Assembly: GCF_003997935.1 (NCBI RefSeq)
Contig: NZ_RZQL01000033.1
Location: forward strand, 1 to 38,252
Direction: 5' to 3'
DNA length: 38,252 nt
From: Mesorhizobium sp. M7A.F.Ca.US.006.01.1.1
Lineage (GTDB): Bacteria; Pseudomonadota; Alphaproteobacteria; Rhizobiales; Rhizobiaceae
Shown here: one piece after another, positions 9,290-17,441 of the stretch
Position numbering within the stretch: position 1 is the first letter of the stretch
How the letters are laid out: the number at the start of each line of letters is the position of its first letter
Position numbers and translations under genes: made by a program
Notes under the pieces: model-generated
What the model saw: only the letters and a program-made list of their open reading frames with translations
Database searches by the model: none
What the model was told of the DNA's origin: nothing

Positions 9290-10813
9290 ATGGCCGGTAG
9301 CGACATCACAAGGAGCGTCGCCGACGCCCTTCAGTACATCTCGTACTATCATCCTCCAGATTATATCCGGTCTCTTTCTCACGCATACACGCGAGAACAG
9401 AGCCCGTCGGCGAAGAATGCCATAGGTCAGATTCTGCTGAACTCCCGCATGGCGGCCTTTGGGCGGCGCCCGATTTGTCAGGACACCGGACTTGTGGTTG
9501 TCTTCGCAAAGGTCGGCATGGATGCCCGCATTAAGTCAACAGCCAGTTTCGCGGATCTTGTGAATGAGGGCGTACGTCAAGCCTATCTCGATCCGGACAA
9601 TCCCCTTCGGGCATCGATCGTTGCGGATCCCCTCGCTAGACGGGTCAACACCCGCGACAACACACCGGCAGTTGTCCATGTCGACCTGGTGCAAGGTAAC
9701 CAGATTGAGATCACCATCGCCGCGAAAGGCGGCGGGTCGGAGAACAAGGCACGTTTTACCACCCTCAATCCCACCGCCTCCGTTTCCGACTGGGTGGTCA
9801 ATACCGTTTCGACCCTTGGCAGCGGGTGGTGTCCACCTGGACTGATCTCTGTCGGCATCGGTGGTAGCGCTGAAAAGGCGATGCTGCTGGCCAAGGAGGC
9901 CATGAACGAGCCCATAGATATGGCGGAACTGATCGCAAGGGGGGCGTCAAGCGCAGAAGAGGGGCTGCGGATTGAGCTTTATGAGCGGATCAACGCGCTT
10001 GGTATCGGCGCCCAAGGCCTTGGTGGTCTGACGACAGTCGTTGACGTCAAGGTTGCGACCTATCCTACTCATGCAGCGTCCAAGCCTGTGGCGCTCATCC
10101 CGCAATGCGCCGCCAACCGGCACCTGAAGTTTACTTTGGACGGCTCTGGACCCATCAGCCTCCAGCCGCCCGATTTGCGCGAATGGCCCGACATCGGAGC
10201 CGACGAATTGAACCCAGCCGGCGTCCGGCGGGTCAATTTAGATACGCTTACGAAGGAAGAGACGGCATCGTGGCGCTGCGGTGAAACGCTCCTGCTTTCT
10301 GGAAAGATGCTGACGGGCCGTGACGCTGCCCACAAACGAATGGTCGAACTGATTGATGCCGGCAAGCCGCTCCCAGTCGATCTGAGGGGCCGCGTGATCT
10401 ACTACGTCGGTCCCGTCCGGGCAGTGAGGAATGAAGTCGTTGGACCCGCCGGTCCAACAACCTCCAGCCGCTTGGACGATTTTACGGACAAGGTGCTCGC
10501 CGAAACCGGCCTTTTCGCGATGGTGGGCAAAGCGGAGAGGGGACCGGCGGCCATCGCGTCGATTGTAAGACACAGAACGCCATACCTTGCTGCAGTGGGT
10601 GGCGCTGCGTACCTGATTTCAAAGTCGATTAAGGCGGCGCGGATTGTCGCCTTTGAAGACCTGGGCATGGAAGCCATCTATGAATTCGATGTGCAGGACA
10701 TGCCCGTCGTCATGGCTGTCGATGTTGAGGGAAACTCCATTCACAATTCCGGGCCTCTTGAGTGGCGTAAGCGTATGGCAGCCGACAGCATCGCACGCAA
10801 CATCGGTGTTTGA
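9290..10813 (+). CDS. Class I fumarate hydratase family protein, mesaconase candidate
   Basis: Two-domain class I (oxygen-sensitive, 4Fe-4S) fumarase, 507 residues from ATG 9290; an in-frame GTG at 9269 is an alternative. Motifs: RRPICQDTG with cluster Cys63, AKGGGSENKARF, GSGWCPPGLISVGIGG (second Cys) and ALIPQCAANRHLKF (third Cys), all as in FumA-type enzymes. The C-terminal beta domain runs from about residue 320. Class I enzymes of this kind include mesaconases that hydrate mesaconate to (S)-citramalate. Near methylaspartate ammonia-lyase, a CoA-transferase and a CitE-like lyase, that activity would complete the route to acetyl-CoA and pyruvate. Whether it prefers fumarate or mesaconate cannot be decided here. 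Confidence 0.87.
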   Translation: MAGSDITRSVADALQYISYYHPPDYIRSLSHAYTREQSPSAKNAIGQILLNSRMAAFGRRPICQDTGLVVVFAKVGMDARIKSTASFADLVNEGVRQAYLDPDNPLRASIVADPLARRVNTRDNTPAVVHVDLVQGNQIEITIAAKGGGSENKARFTTLNPTASVSDWVVNTVSTLGSGWCPPGLISVGIGGSAEKAMLLAKEAMNEPIDMAELIARGASSAEEGLRIELYERINALGIGAQGLGGLTTVVDVKVATYPTHAASKPVALIPQCAANRHLKFTLDGSGPISLQPPDLREWPDIGADELNPAGVRRVNLDTLTKEETASWRCGETLLLSGKMLTGRDAAHKRMVELIDAGKPLPVDLRGRVIYYVGPVRAVRNEVVGPAGPTTSSRLDDFTDKVLAETGLFAMVGKAERGPAAIASIVRHRTPYLAAVGGAAYLISKSIKAARIVAFEDLGMEAIYEFDVQDMPVVMAVDVEGNSIHNSGPLEWRKRMAADSIARNIGV

Positions 10814-11306
10814 GTCTTTCCGGTTGGGCGATTTCGGCCAGACCCGAGCGCCAAATTATCGGGCAAGCCATAAGACGAGCGGCATTTGCGGTGCCCTGCG
10901 CCTCGGCGAGCCGGCCAAGCAAGGCCTTCAATTCACCCTAATAGTTGAATGTGCGAGTGAATACTGCATTGAGTATGCCGTCCATGCGATCGAGGGTCGA
11001 ATGCAGTCGCGCGTCTATCAAGTACGGCAGCGAGATTCAAGAAAATCGGTTATCTATTTATCATGGTCTCCGCCGCCGCCGACTATTCTCTCCAGCTGCA
11101 CCATTGCCCCGTTGGGCGTTGGGGCGATAGCCAAATTACTTCTGCAGCTTTTCTCAGCGGATCGCTCACCCTCAGCTGATTTTCGTACCCCATTCTGGCA
11201 CATCTCGGGCCTGGAACGGATGCCTTCCACTGCTACATTCGCTCGTTTCAATTGATGATAGAATTGATCGGCACACAACGCGATGTCATCGCTGAGAGCA
11301 TAGGTT
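10814..11306. other. About 490-base intergenic region without a recognisable gene
   Basis: No family motif was found in the open frames on either strand. It separates the fumarase from the convergent-in-direction Lrp gene and presumably contains the Lrp promoter. No clear terminator hairpin with a T-run was seen. Confidence 0.5.
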
Positions 11307-11804
11307 ATGAAGTCGAAACCCGATCCCGTGCAACTCGACAGTTGGGACCTGCGGATCCTCTCCGAAATTCAGGCAGACGGTCGGATTTCAAAAAGTGAGC
11401 TTGCAAAACGAGTTCATCTTTCGGCGTCCGCCTGTTCGGAGCGGCTCCGAGCACTCAAGGCCGCGGGGATTATTGAGGGATTTTATGCGCGGCTGAGTCC
11501 TGCCCTCATCGGCGGCATGATCTTTGTGATGGTGGAGGTCGTGCTGGATCGTCATCGTCTTGAGGACCAACGACACTTCGAAACTGCTATCCAAGACATT
11601 CCGGAAATCCTGGACTGCTGGGCAATTGGGGGGCGCGTGGATTATCTGATGCGGGTCGCATCTCGTTCTATGGCCGCCTATCAGGATTTCATGGAGGGAC
11701 TGCTGCAGGCAGGCTTGGGGATTGATCAATACTATAGCCTTGTCGTCACGAAACCAGTGAAGTCCAATTCACCGATACCTTTGTCCGCCCTGAGGCAACG
11801 GTAA
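11307..11804 (+). CDS. Lrp/AsnC-family transcriptional regulator
   Basis: 165 residues. N-terminal helix-turn-helix LDSWDLRILSEIQADGRISK then SELAKRVHLSASACSERLRA is typical of AsnC/Lrp, followed by a RAM (ligand-binding, oligomerising) domain from about residue 70 with the WAIGGRVDYLMRV strand. These proteins usually sense amino acids. It lies directly upstream of a decayed copy of the aminotransferase 5' region; the intact aminotransferase is at 15678, so its target may be that gene. Start ATG follows GAGAGCATAGGTT, a weak binding site. Confidence 0.92.
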   Translation: MKSKPDPVQLDSWDLRILSEIQADGRISKSELAKRVHLSASACSERLRALKAAGIIEGFYARLSPALIGGMIFVMVEVVLDRHRLEDQRHFETAIQDIPEILDCWAIGGRVDYLMRVASRSMAAYQDFMEGLLQAGLGIDQYYSLVVTKPVKSNSPIPLSALRQR

Positions 11805-11869
11805 CCCAAAAGCTAAGTTTCAACGGCGTTTGGCACGGATCCCGTAGATTCGTCGGCAAAAGGCACCCA

Positions 11870-12110
11870 TTCCGACGAAACTCAAGGGACATTTGCGGTA
11901 TACTAATTGCTGGAAAAAGGTGGCCGAGCGCTATCCGCCAGTTGATCGCGAGCAAGGACGATGCGCTTGAGCAATCTGGAACCGATCTATTCCAGGAGAG
12001 GATCGAAGCAGCCATCGGACGCACTTGCCCAGCACGGTTACGGCGAGAAGCCAAACCGGATCGTGCCTGGTTGAGGAGGCGTCCATATCTAAGATGCGAA
12101 GTGCCGAAAA
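11870..12110 (+). pseudogene. Decayed copy of promoter and 5' end of the class III aminotransferase gene
   Basis: The segment from AACTCAAGGGACATTTGCGG (11880) through the match of ATGCGCTTGAGCAATCTGG (11960) to GCGTCCATATCT (about 12085) aligns base by base with 15595-15825, which is upstream sequence plus about the first 50 codons of the intact aminotransferase. Indels break the frame and the rest of the gene is gone. The GG-N10-GC element of the intact promoter is retained at 11897-11910. Confidence 0.75.
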
Positions 12111-12601
12111 ATGCCTCTACCGCTACTTCAAGGGGGGAACTTTCGCCCTGGATTGGCGATCAGTGGCGATTGAGCTTAGTCGCGGTCAGCGCATCCGTGT
12201 AGGGGGCGAAATCTACAGCGAGGGTTTGGCAAGCCGACGGGTAGCGGGAGTGCAAGCTGGCCCGCTCGGCCTTGGCGACCAACCCGGCCCTCGACGCCTG
12301 CGGACATTCGGAGATCGCGTTTTTACGTCCTAAGTTCGTTGCTGTTCGAGATTAGGAGATCGTCTGTCCTGTTTGACATTGCTGGTCTCCGCAGCCTTCT
12401 AAGCGAGGAGCATGGCTGTGCCGGGATCGCGTAGGTGGGTGACAAGGCCGGTCACTCCTGCCACCCGACGTGGTCTTTGAGAAGGTGGAGGTTGCGCTAC
12501 CGGCTGGAGAGCATGGTGCCAGTTTTCACAAGACAAGGGTCGCTTAATCGAATGGGCGTCAAGTTCATAGATTGCGAACAGATCATGGGGGGATTTGAAT
12601 A
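12111..12601. other. About 490 bases without an assigned gene, upstream of the TIR cassette
   Basis: A plus-strand frame (12025-12333) contains ALDWRSVAIELSRGQRIRVGG-like sequence that looks protein-like but that I cannot assign. The 12400-12530 part resembles eroded IS-type DNA. The promoter of the TIR cassette should lie near its 3' end. Confidence 0.4.
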
Positions 12602-13189
12602 GTGCTACTGACCGAGGCAGAGCTGAAAAGAGTTGCGAATGCCAGTCGAGGACATAGAGCCGCATCGATCGTTCTAAAGGAAGAGACGGCCGCAGCTACA
12701 GCCAGATCGTCATTCGACGTTTTTCTGTCACATTCTTTCAAGGACGCAGAGATCGTTCTCGGTGTGAAGCGAATTTTCGAGGAGCTTGGGTTCACTGCTT
12801 ACGTAGATTGGGTCGAAGATTCACAACTGGACCGCACAAAAGTCTCCTCGGCCACCGCCGAGTTGCTGCGGACCCGTATGAGGCAGTCAAAGACGCTAAT
12901 CTATGTGCATTCAAACAATTCTCCAGGATCCAGATGGATGCCTTGGGAGCTTGGCTTTTTCGATGGGTTTCGGACCGCGGTAGCGGTTCTGCCCGTGGCA
13001 AAAAATTCTTCGGAAACATTCTCCGGGCAAGAATTTTTGGGCCTATACCCTTACATTGATGGGACAGGACCTGCATTCCTGTTTATGAACAGAGGGACCG
13101 CGCCTCGCTCAAGAATAGGCTCTGTAAGCTCGACTGCTAACCTCACGTTTGCCAAATCCTGGCTTAAAGAATTTACCGCCACAAAATAG
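12602..13189 (+). CDS. TIR-domain protein (TIR_2 type), first gene of a candidate defence cassette
   Basis: 195 residues starting at GTG 12602, nine bases after a GGGGGG ribosome binding site. After a 35-residue N-terminal segment comes a TIR-like domain: SFDVFLSHSFKDAEIVLGVK (first strand and AA loop), FEELGFTAYVDW, then SKTLIYVHSNNSPGSRWMPW and ELGFFDG. The Glu in RWMPWELGFF occupies the position of the catalytic Glu of TIR NADases. Such domains in bacteria cleave NAD+ or make cyclic ADP-ribose-type signals. It is followed after 17 bases by a SLATT membrane protein and then a second, ThsB-like TIR protein. Family assignment is confident; the immune role is inferred from the combination. Confidence 0.85.
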   Translation: MLLTEAELKRVANASRGHRAASIVLKEETAAATARSSFDVFLSHSFKDAEIVLGVKRIFEELGFTAYVDWVEDSQLDRTKVSSATAELLRTRMRQSKTLIYVHSNNSPGSRWMPWELGFFDGFRTAVAVLPVAKNSSETFSGQEFLGLYPYIDGTGPAFLFMNRGTAPRSRIGSVSSTANLTFAKSWLKEFTATK

Positions 13190-13206
13190 ACTGGTGTGCT
13201 TCAAAA

Positions 13207-14067
13207 ATGAAATATCCTGGACTCTATAATAGCGCCGACGTGGCATCCAACGAGCAGCAGGCGACGTTTCTGCGCCTGATCCGGGCAGAGTACGTTCTTC
13301 TTTTTTTAGCGTCGGTGCTCTCTTTGGACTTGTCGCCATCAAAAGCCTATTTCGGTGTCTATGCTGCGGTATTTCTTTGCTCAATGGGAGTCCTCATTTT
13401 CCGGTCGGTCACAAAGCCCGAGCAGGTCTGGTATCAGGCTCGAGCTCTGGCAGAGTCGGTGAAGACATTGACTTGGCGCTTCGCGATGCGAGCACAGCCG
13501 TTCGATGACGCGCGCGCCGCTGACGCCAGAGCTGATTTTCGAAAGCTCATGGAAGGTATCCTTGATAGCAATCGTCACCTTGGTAGCGCGTTGAGCGGCA
13601 CCGATTCAGCATCCCCCCAAACAACCGACCAGATGATGTCGATAAGGGACTCCCCGCTAAAAGAAAGAAAAGACCTATATCTGCAGAGACGAATCTGCGA
13701 CCAACGGAAGTGGTACGAGAAGAAGGCGCGCTCGAACAAGAGGTCCGCGAAAGTCTGGATGGGCCTTGGTATTTTTGCATACGCTCTGGGATTCTCGTTC
13801 ATCGTAGTACGCATCGCTGACCCCGCGATGCCAGGCTGGCCGACCGAGCCGCTAATTGTCATCGCCGCCTCCCTTATTGGGTGGACCCAGATCAAGAAAT
13901 TTAACGAATTGGCATCGGCTTACACGTTGACAGCTCACGAGATCGGCTTGACTGCCGACCTTATTACGGACGCCAACTCGGATGAGGCATTCTCCGCCGC
14001 GGTGAACGAAGCCGAACTGGCTTTCTCACGGGAGCACACCCAGTGGGTTGCTCGTCAAAACAACTAA
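13207..14067 (+). CDS. Membrane protein with tandem SLATT domains (DUF4231-like), candidate effector
   Basis: 286 residues. First half: RLIRAEYVLLFLASVLSLDL and AYFGVYAAVFLCSMGVLIF form a pair of transmembrane helices followed by WYQARALAESVKTLTWRFAM, the pattern of SLATT_3. Second half: RICDQRKWYEKKARSNKRSA, then helices VWMGLGIFAYALGFSFIVV and LIVIAASLIGW, then the FNELASAYTLTAHEIG helix, the pattern of SLATT_1/DUF4231. SLATT proteins are predicted membrane-damaging effectors of nucleotide-signal immune systems (SMODS and SLOG-associating). Here it is sandwiched between two TIR genes (17 and 9 bases away), so a TIR-made nucleotide could be its trigger. That trigger is inference. Confidence 0.82.
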   Translation: MKYPGLYNSADVASNEQQATFLRLIRAEYVLLFLASVLSLDLSPSKAYFGVYAAVFLCSMGVLIFRSVTKPEQVWYQARALAESVKTLTWRFAMRAQPFDDARAADARADFRKLMEGILDSNRHLGSALSGTDSASPQTTDQMMSIRDSPLKERKDLYLQRRICDQRKWYEKKARSNKRSAKVWMGLGIFAYALGFSFIVVRIADPAMPGWPTEPLIVIAASLIGWTQIKKFNELASAYTLTAHEIGLTADLITDANSDEAFSAAVNEAELAFSREHTQWVARQNN

Positions 14068-14076
14068 GAGACAACA

Positions 14077-14583
14077 ATGGCATACAGCGATCCGACCTAT
14101 GTAATATTTGACGGCGATGAAGACGCTTGGGCATACCGCTTTATGAAAGGGTGGAACGCCAGCGAGAATGTGAGTTTTGAATTCGCGAACGCTCACGATC
14201 TGGACAATATGACGAGCCGAGCACAGGACGAAGATTATGTTAAACGCAATCTTCGCAACAGAATGAATGGATCGAGCCAGGTACTTGTCCTGATCGGTGA
14301 GAAGACGAAAAACCTTTTTCGCTTCGTGCGCTGGGAAATGGAATTGGCTCTTGATCTAGGTCTGCCGATAATCGCAGCAAACCTTAACGGCTCGCGGCAA
14401 CAAGATGTGAGCTGTCCGCCTATCATCAGGGACAAATGTGTTGTGCACGTGCCGTTCAAGATGAAGGCCATCAAGCACGCGCTAGCCAATTGGCCGAGCG
14501 AATTTCATCGGCTTTCAAACGCTCAGCGTGGCGATGGCGCCAGGAGCTATGGCGAAAGCACCTATCGCGATCTCGGCTTATAA
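14077..14583 (+). CDS. ThsB-like TIR-domain protein (PF08937-type)
   Basis: 168 residues. The sequence YVIFDGDEDAWAYRFMKGW, FEFANAHDLDN, DEDYVKRNLRNRMNGSSQVL, VLIGEKTKNLFRFVRWEMEL and ALDLGLPIIAANLNG follows the Rossmann-like TIR pattern of ThsB of the Thoeris system (MTH538/DUF1863-like). The Glu in RWEMEL is at the expected catalytic site. ATG 14077 is nine bases after the SLATT stop with AAGAGA in front. ThsB proteins sense phage and make an ADP-ribose-type messenger for a partner. The usual partner ThsA (SIR2-SLOG or TM-macro) is absent; the SLATT protein takes its place. Last gene of the cassette. Confidence 0.83.
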   Translation: MAYSDPTYVIFDGDEDAWAYRFMKGWNASENVSFEFANAHDLDNMTSRAQDEDYVKRNLRNRMNGSSQVLVLIGEKTKNLFRFVRWEMELALDLGLPIIAANLNGSRQQDVSCPPIIRDKCVVHVPFKMKAIKHALANWPSEFHRLSNAQRGDGARSYGESTYRDLGL

Positions 14584-15079
14584 TCGCCACCTAAAAGCAC
14601 TTAGCCGCCCAAACATCCTCGCCATCCGCTGGCGGCGACTAGCCTTAGCAACGTCCGCCAGCGTGTTCCGAGCTTGCCGAGCGATGATAAGAAGAGCACG
14701 ACGTCCGATTTGCTGAGTTTGGCTGAAAGCTGCAGGTCATGTGCAACCTATTAGAGGAGCCCCGCTCGAAGCGTCGGATCGTCAGACAAGATCATGTCGC
14801 GCGAGGGCGCTGGTTTCGCGAGGAAAAGGAGCGGCTGTTCGATGTTTGAGGCTTGATCCAGCGTTTCGAGACTGCACGAGCGGCCAGCATTGATGGAGGC
14901 AGCTTTTCAGGCCGCGCAATTCTGTCGGCTCGCCCCCTCCTGCGAGCCGCAGCTCGGCTCGCCCTGCGCAGCAACCACGAATTTGCGATCGCAAGAAAGG
15001 CAACACGCTGACGATAGAACTTGGCGGCGCTGGTCGGCTGCGAATCAAGATGTCAATGGCAAGGAGCTCTCGCCGCGCG
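14584..15079. other. About 500 bases without a recognisable gene
   Basis: No motif is visible on either strand. The region lies between the TIR cassette and an IS66 relic and is probably an eroded IS66 5' part or flank. No T-run terminator was found directly after 14583. Confidence 0.45.
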
Positions 15080-15520
15080 TCTTTGCCGGGCCGAACCTTC
15101 TGGCTATGCTCCTTCGAGAAGTCTGCCGAGCACCAGCCGCCGCACCGCCAAAGCTATCAATATGCGCGAGGGCACGACCTCAGCCTCTCAGCGCTGGCCA
15201 ACCAGGTTGGAGCCTGTGCCGCGGCACGGAACCCGCTGCCTGCTGATCGAGGCGAATGTGCTTTGCCCCTGATCACCTCATTACCACCCTTGGGAAGGGC
15301 AAGACCGATCCGGACCGTCAGAATGTAAGGGATGACCGGCAGTTCGGCGGAACATGGCCGCCGGCGCTCTATCGTGCCTCGCGCGGCCGGCGGGAACAGC
15401 GTCCCGAGCGCTATTCATCCGTCAATATCGCCCGCTAATCGGGCACTATGCTGGGCGCATGCGCGTCGTAAGCTGTTCGTGTTTGCAGGACGCGCCCCCG
15501 ACCCTCGGCTAAGGCGAAGG
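15080..15520 (+). pseudogene. Degraded IS66-family transposase (TnpC), middle part
   Basis: Plus-strand blocks in order, with frame changes: FEKSAEHQPPHRQSYQYARG, HDLSLSALANQVGACAAA, LGKGKTDP, VRDDRQFGGTWPPALYRASR and LCWAHARRKLFVFAG. They match the IS66 motifs of the SLSTLADQVGAC / YVRDDRPFGG / CWAHARRKFFE type. Both ends are missing. Confidence 0.8.
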
Positions 15521-15610
15521 TGACGCCTTAGTTTTCACGGCAATTCGGGCCGATCCCGCGAATTTCACGGCGAATAACCTGCATTCCCGAGAAACTCAAG
15601 GGACGTTTCC

Positions 15611-15624
15611 GGTATGCTATTTGC
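15611..15624 (+). promoter_or_regulatory. Possible sigma-54 -24/-12 element of the aminotransferase gene
   Basis: GG (15611-15612), ten bases, GC (15623-15624) with a TTTGCT -12 side. The -24 side is CGGTAT rather than TGGCAC, so the match is partial. The same element is kept in the decayed copy at 11897-11910. No NifA box TGT-N10-ACA was found just upstream. Confidence 0.35.
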
Positions 15625-15677
15625 TAAACAGGTGGCTGGCCGAGTGCCCTCCGCCAATTTATCGCGAGGAGAGGGAC

Positions 15678-17084
15678 ATGCGCTTGAGCAATCTGGGAAC
15701 CGAGCAACTCCGGGAGAAGGATAGAAGCTTCGTCTTCCATCCTTCTACGCATCTGGCCAAGCACAGCCGAGGCGAAACGCCAAATAGGATTATGGCCGGT
15801 GCGGAAGGCGTCTATATCTGGGACACCGAAGGCCGAAGGAGCCTCGACGGTTTCGGAGGACTCTACTGCGTCAACATGGGATATGGATGCACGGAGATCG
15901 CCGAGGCCATTGCCAGGCAAGCACACGAATTGCCGTTCGCGCACGTCTATGCCAGCCAAGGTACGGAGCCGGTCGCCCTGTTGGCAGAGGCCGTGGTCGA
16001 GTATTTCGGTCAGAACATGCGAAGGGTCTATTTCGGCCTCTCCGGTTCCGATGCCAACGAAACCAACATCAAGCTGGTCTGGTACTATAATAACATTCTT
16101 GGCCGGCCCGAAAAGAAAAAGATCATCTCGCGAAATCGCGGCTATCACGGGTCTGGATTGGTCACGGGTAGCCTAACTGGCCTTCCCTTCTTTCACAATT
16201 TCTTCGACCTGCCTCTGGATTTGGTGCGCCATACAACCACGCCGCACTATTACCGCCAGGCGCGTGTCGAGGAGAGCGAGGAAGCGTTCTCCCGGCGCTG
16301 TGCCGATGAGCTTGAAGCCTTGATCCTGGCCGAAGGACCGGAAACGGTTGCAGCTTTTATCGGAGAGCCGGTACTTGGGACAGGAGGTATTGTGCCGCCC
16401 CCCAAAGGGTACTGGACGTCCATTCAAGCGGTGCTCGACAAATACGATATCCTTCTAATCGCGGATGAAGTGGTCTGTGGCTTCGCGCGAACCGGCGAGA
16501 AGTTCGGTTCCCACCTGTATAACATGCGTCCGGATTTCGTGACCATCGCAAAGGGTTTGAGTTCCGCCTACCTCCCCATCTCCGGGTCAATCATTGGCGA
16601 CCGTGTCTGGTCGGTTTTGGAACAAGGAACTGAGAAGCACGGCGCACTCGGCCACGGCTGGACATATTCGGGGCACACGCTTTGTGCCGCAGCCGCGCTC
16701 GCCAATATTCGACTGCTTAAAGAAAAAAATATTCTGGAGCATGTCCGCGATGTTGGACCGTATTGGCAAGACCGGATGAAGGCCGAGCTGGCGGGACATC
16801 CCATCGTTGGTGAAGTTCGCGGAGTGGGTATCCTGTCGGCCGTAGAGATGATGCGGGACCCAAAACAAAGGATACCATTCGAACCCGACCTTCAGGTCGG
16901 GGTGCGCACTGCAGCTGCTCTGTTTGAGAATGGTGTCATCGGACGGGCCATGCCGCATGGCGACATCCTCGGTTATGCCCCCCCCCTGATCATTACCCGA
17001 AAAGAGATCGACATCATTGTCGACGCGACGGTAAAGTCGGTCGATACCACCTATCGCGCGCTGAAGGCCGAGGGTGCCGTATGA
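15678..17084 (+). CDS. Class III (omega-amino acid:pyruvate type) aminotransferase
   Basis: 468 residues from ATG 15678, with GAGGAGAGG five bases upstream; a TTG at 15621 lies inside the putative promoter and is not used. PLP-dependent fold I enzyme: GLSGSDANETNIKLVWYYNN (cofactor phosphate contact), ISRNRGYHGSG, FIGEPVLGTGGIVPPP, LLIADEVVCGFARTG (Asp to PLP nitrogen) and TIAKGLSSAYLP with the Schiff-base Lys292. It transfers an amino group from an omega-amino acid or amine to an oxo acid; substrate unknown. Relics at 11870 and 25724 show that related genes were present in more than one copy. A rho-independent terminator follows at 17277. Confidence 0.92.
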   Translation: MRLSNLGTEQLREKDRSFVFHPSTHLAKHSRGETPNRIMAGAEGVYIWDTEGRRSLDGFGGLYCVNMGYGCTEIAEAIARQAHELPFAHVYASQGTEPVALLAEAVVEYFGQNMRRVYFGLSGSDANETNIKLVWYYNNILGRPEKKKIISRNRGYHGSGLVTGSLTGLPFFHNFFDLPLDLVRHTTTPHYYRQARVEESEEAFSRRCADELEALILAEGPETVAAFIGEPVLGTGGIVPPPKGYWTSIQAVLDKYDILLIADEVVCGFARTGEKFGSHLYNMRPDFVTIAKGLSSAYLPISGSIIGDRVWSVLEQGTEKHGALGHGWTYSGHTLCAAAALANIRLLKEKNILEHVRDVGPYWQDRMKAELAGHPIVGEVRGVGILSAVEMMRDPKQRIPFEPDLQVGVRTAAALFENGVIGRAMPHGDILGYAPPLIITRKEIDIIVDATVKSVDTTYRALKAEGAV

Positions 17085-17276
17085 TTTTGCGATCGCGAAG
17101 GAGCGAGTCCGGAGGCAGGCATGTCCCTGCGCGCTACTGCGCCGAGCAGACCCAAAACTGTTGAATTCCAGATATCTGATCTTGAGCATGCTCCGGGCTA
17201 TTTCAGTCACGATTTGTAACCGAATCAGTTCTGCCGCCGCTGTCCTGTTGCCCAACGACCAGGACCTCTGTGCGGC

Positions 17277-17319
17277 GCGCCCTGCGGGTGTACCTCCCCG
17301 CCGGCAGGGCGCCCTTTTT
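17277..17319 (+). terminator. Rho-independent terminator after the aminotransferase gene
   Basis: GCGCCCTGC (17277-17285) pairs with GCAGGGCGC (17304-17312), followed by CCCTTTTTG. A GC-rich nine-pair stem plus T-run is a standard terminator, about 190 bases after the aminotransferase stop. Confidence 0.75.
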
Positions 17320-17338
17320 GACCCACGTAATCAGTATC

Positions 17339-17441
17339 ATTATGGCCCGTGCGGGATCGAGGGTCTGGTAAAGGTCATCTGCACGTTCCGATGCAGATTG
17401 AGCTTAGACGTGCCCTTTACATCATTGCAGCGGGCCATAAT
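17339..17441. ncRNA. Nested three-stem hairpin, candidate structured RNA or cis element
   Basis: Outer stem ATTATGGCCCG (17339-17349) with CGGGCCATAAT (17431-17441), eleven perfect pairs. Middle stem GTAAAGG (17368-17374) with CCTTTAC (17414-17420). Inner stem ATCTGCA (17377-17383) with TGCAGAT (17392-17398) and an eight-base loop. The three stems nest in one fold of about 103 bases. No known RNA family recognised; the symmetry also allows a small inverted-repeat mobile element. Confidence 0.4.

Noticed and set aside
11829..11845. TTGGCACGGATCCCGTAG after the Lrp gene as a sigma-54 promoter
   Set aside because: The -24 half is good, but the base pair at -12 is GT where GC is required.
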